The notes under the pieces are model-generated. The model ran no database searches and was not told where the DNA came from. It was given only the letters and a program-made list of their open reading frames with translations. A program made the position numbers and the translations under genes. A stretch of 21,708 nt of DNA from Lutibacter sp. (lineage in GTDB: Bacteria > Bacteroidota > Bacteroidia > Flavobacteriales > Flavobacteriaceae): positions 62,080 through 83,787 of the forward strand of contig DPCK01000021.1 of assembly GCA_003516285.1 (NCBI GenBank). Direction: 5' to 3'. Below, piece by piece: positions 20,945 to 21,708 of the stretch; positions within the stretch are counted from its first letter, which is position 1; each line of letters opens with the position of its first letter.

Positions 20945-21708
20945 ATGGAAGTAACTATTCCTACTGAAAATAATGGAACATCCTGGAAAGGCGGAAACGA
21001 AAAACCATTAGGTGCAAGCTATGGTAAAATGATGATGTGGTTCTTTATTTTATCAGATGCGCTTACATTTTCGGGTTTTTTGGGTGCGTATGGCTTAATG
21101 CGTTTTAAATTTCACGATTCCTGGCCAATTGCCGACGAAGTTTTTACCCACTTTCCTTTTTTACACGGCTTCCACGCCCCTATGTATTATGTGGCGTTAA
21201 TGACGTTCATTTTGATATTTTCATCGGTAACGATGGTGTTGGCGGTTGATGCAGGCCACCAAATGAATAAAAAGAAAGTGACTTTTTATATGTTGCTGAC
21301 CATTATTGGCGGTGCTATTTTCTTGGGTTCACAAGCCTGGGAATGGAAAAACTTTATAAACGGAACTTATGGTGTCGTAAAACTGAACGACGGAAAAATA
21401 ATTCAATTTGTTGATGCCTCCGGAGAACAAATCTCTTTAGAAAGCTTTGTGAAACCGCTACATTCTGAAAGAACACAGCATACCGCAAATAAAGGGTTGT
21501 GGTTTGTAAAAGAAGCGGAATTACCGCCTTTCACTTTAAATGAAGTTGTTGAAAGTTTTAAGGCAAATCCGGCAATTTCCATAAGAACCGAACTCATCAA
21601 TCCGGAAACAAAAGCAAAAACCATCATTCCGCACAGTGAGGCGATCGGTTTTTTAAATGAAGCAAAATCGGTAGTTATGGGCGCCAATTTAAGAGAAAAT
21701 GAATACGG
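20945..21708 (+). CDS. Cytochrome c oxidase subunit III, long form, 3' part missing
   Basis: Open from the ATG at 20945 to the window end with 254 codons and no stop. The N-terminus MEVTIPTENNGTSWKGG is soluble. Helices follow at about 27-47 (KMMMWFFILSDALTFSGFLGAYGLM), 75-98 and 105-120, the last ending in FLGSQAWEWKNF. From about residue 138 to the edge there is a long polar stretch (VVKLNDGKIIQFVDASGEQ...) with no helix. It is probably a large extracytoplasmic insertion before the remaining helices. QAWEW and LSDA are subunit III features. It pairs with the short subunit III just upstream; both belong to one oxidase operon. Confidence 0.9.
   Translation, partial: MEVTIPTENNGTSWKGGNEKPLGASYGKMMMWFFILSDALTFSGFLGAYGLMRFKFHDSWPIADEVFTHFPFLHGFHAPMYYVALMTFILIFSSVTMVLAVDAGHQMNKKKVTFYMLLTIIGGAIFLGSQAWEWKNFINGTYGVVKLNDGKIIQFVDASGEQISLESFVKPLHSERTQHTANKGLWFVKEAELPPFTLNEVVESFKANPAISIRTELINPETKAKTIIPHSEAIGFLNEAKSVVMGANLRENEY

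Overview
The window looks like a chromosomal segment of a Flavobacteriaceae-type Bacteroidetes. It is AT-rich, and several genes and tRNAs are preceded by the Bacteroidetes -7 element TAnnTTTG, sometimes with a TTG box 18-19 nt upstream. Shine-Dalgarno signals are weak. Gene content also fits: cydAB, der and era, a ctaB-coxC-coxC run, TPR histidine kinases and small GIY-YIG genes beside tRNAs. I cannot name a genus.

Layout. (1) 1-1581, minus strand: the start of cydB (cut by the window edge) and all of cydA, a short-Q-loop cytochrome bd oxidase. (2) 1806-4703: der and era (both minus) flank a divergent two-TM membrane protein. A short C5/G5 hairpin repeat follows two of these genes directly after their stops. 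(3) 4760-5037: an initiator tRNA with promoter and terminator, then a truncated GIY-YIG gene. (4) 5440-6432: a secreted protein with two NTF2-like domains and a strong terminator. (5) 6635-13215, plus strand: a compact biosynthetic operon. It encodes an FAD oxidoreductase, a methyltransferase, a type III polyketide synthase, a FabI-type reductase, a FabZ-like dehydratase, a FabF-like ketosynthase, an acyl carrier protein and a phosphopantetheinyl transferase. (6) 13216-13816: a fragment resembling part of the nearby histidine kinase, then a small DUF2784-like membrane protein. (7) 13857-17891, minus strand: a NarL-type regulator overlapping a TPR histidine kinase, a 53-aa lipoprotein upstream, and a LytTR regulator with a degenerate receiver. 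(8) 18117-19229: a STAS-like gene, then a tRNA-Gly/tRNA-Leu pair. The last 13 nt of tRNA-Leu plus 6 nt of flank recur 382 bp away, bracketing a GIY-YIG gene. (9) 19277-21708: heme O synthase and two cytochrome oxidase subunit III genes, the last cut by the window edge.

How the genes work together. The type III PKS operon appears to be a self-contained lipid or polyketide factory. The KAS, dehydratase, enoyl reductase, ACP and PPTase could build and carry a fatty-acyl starter. The type III PKS would extend and cyclise it to an alkylresorcinol or alkylpyrone-like product, and the methyltransferase and flavoenzyme would tailor it, much as in the Streptomyces srs operon. The product is inferred; the enzymes and their catalytic residues are visible.

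The most unusual structural signal is the tRNA-Leu/GIY-YIG segment. It looks like a very small insertion at a tRNA 3' end, with a second, broken tRNA-terminator-GIY-YIG arrangement at tRNA-fMet.
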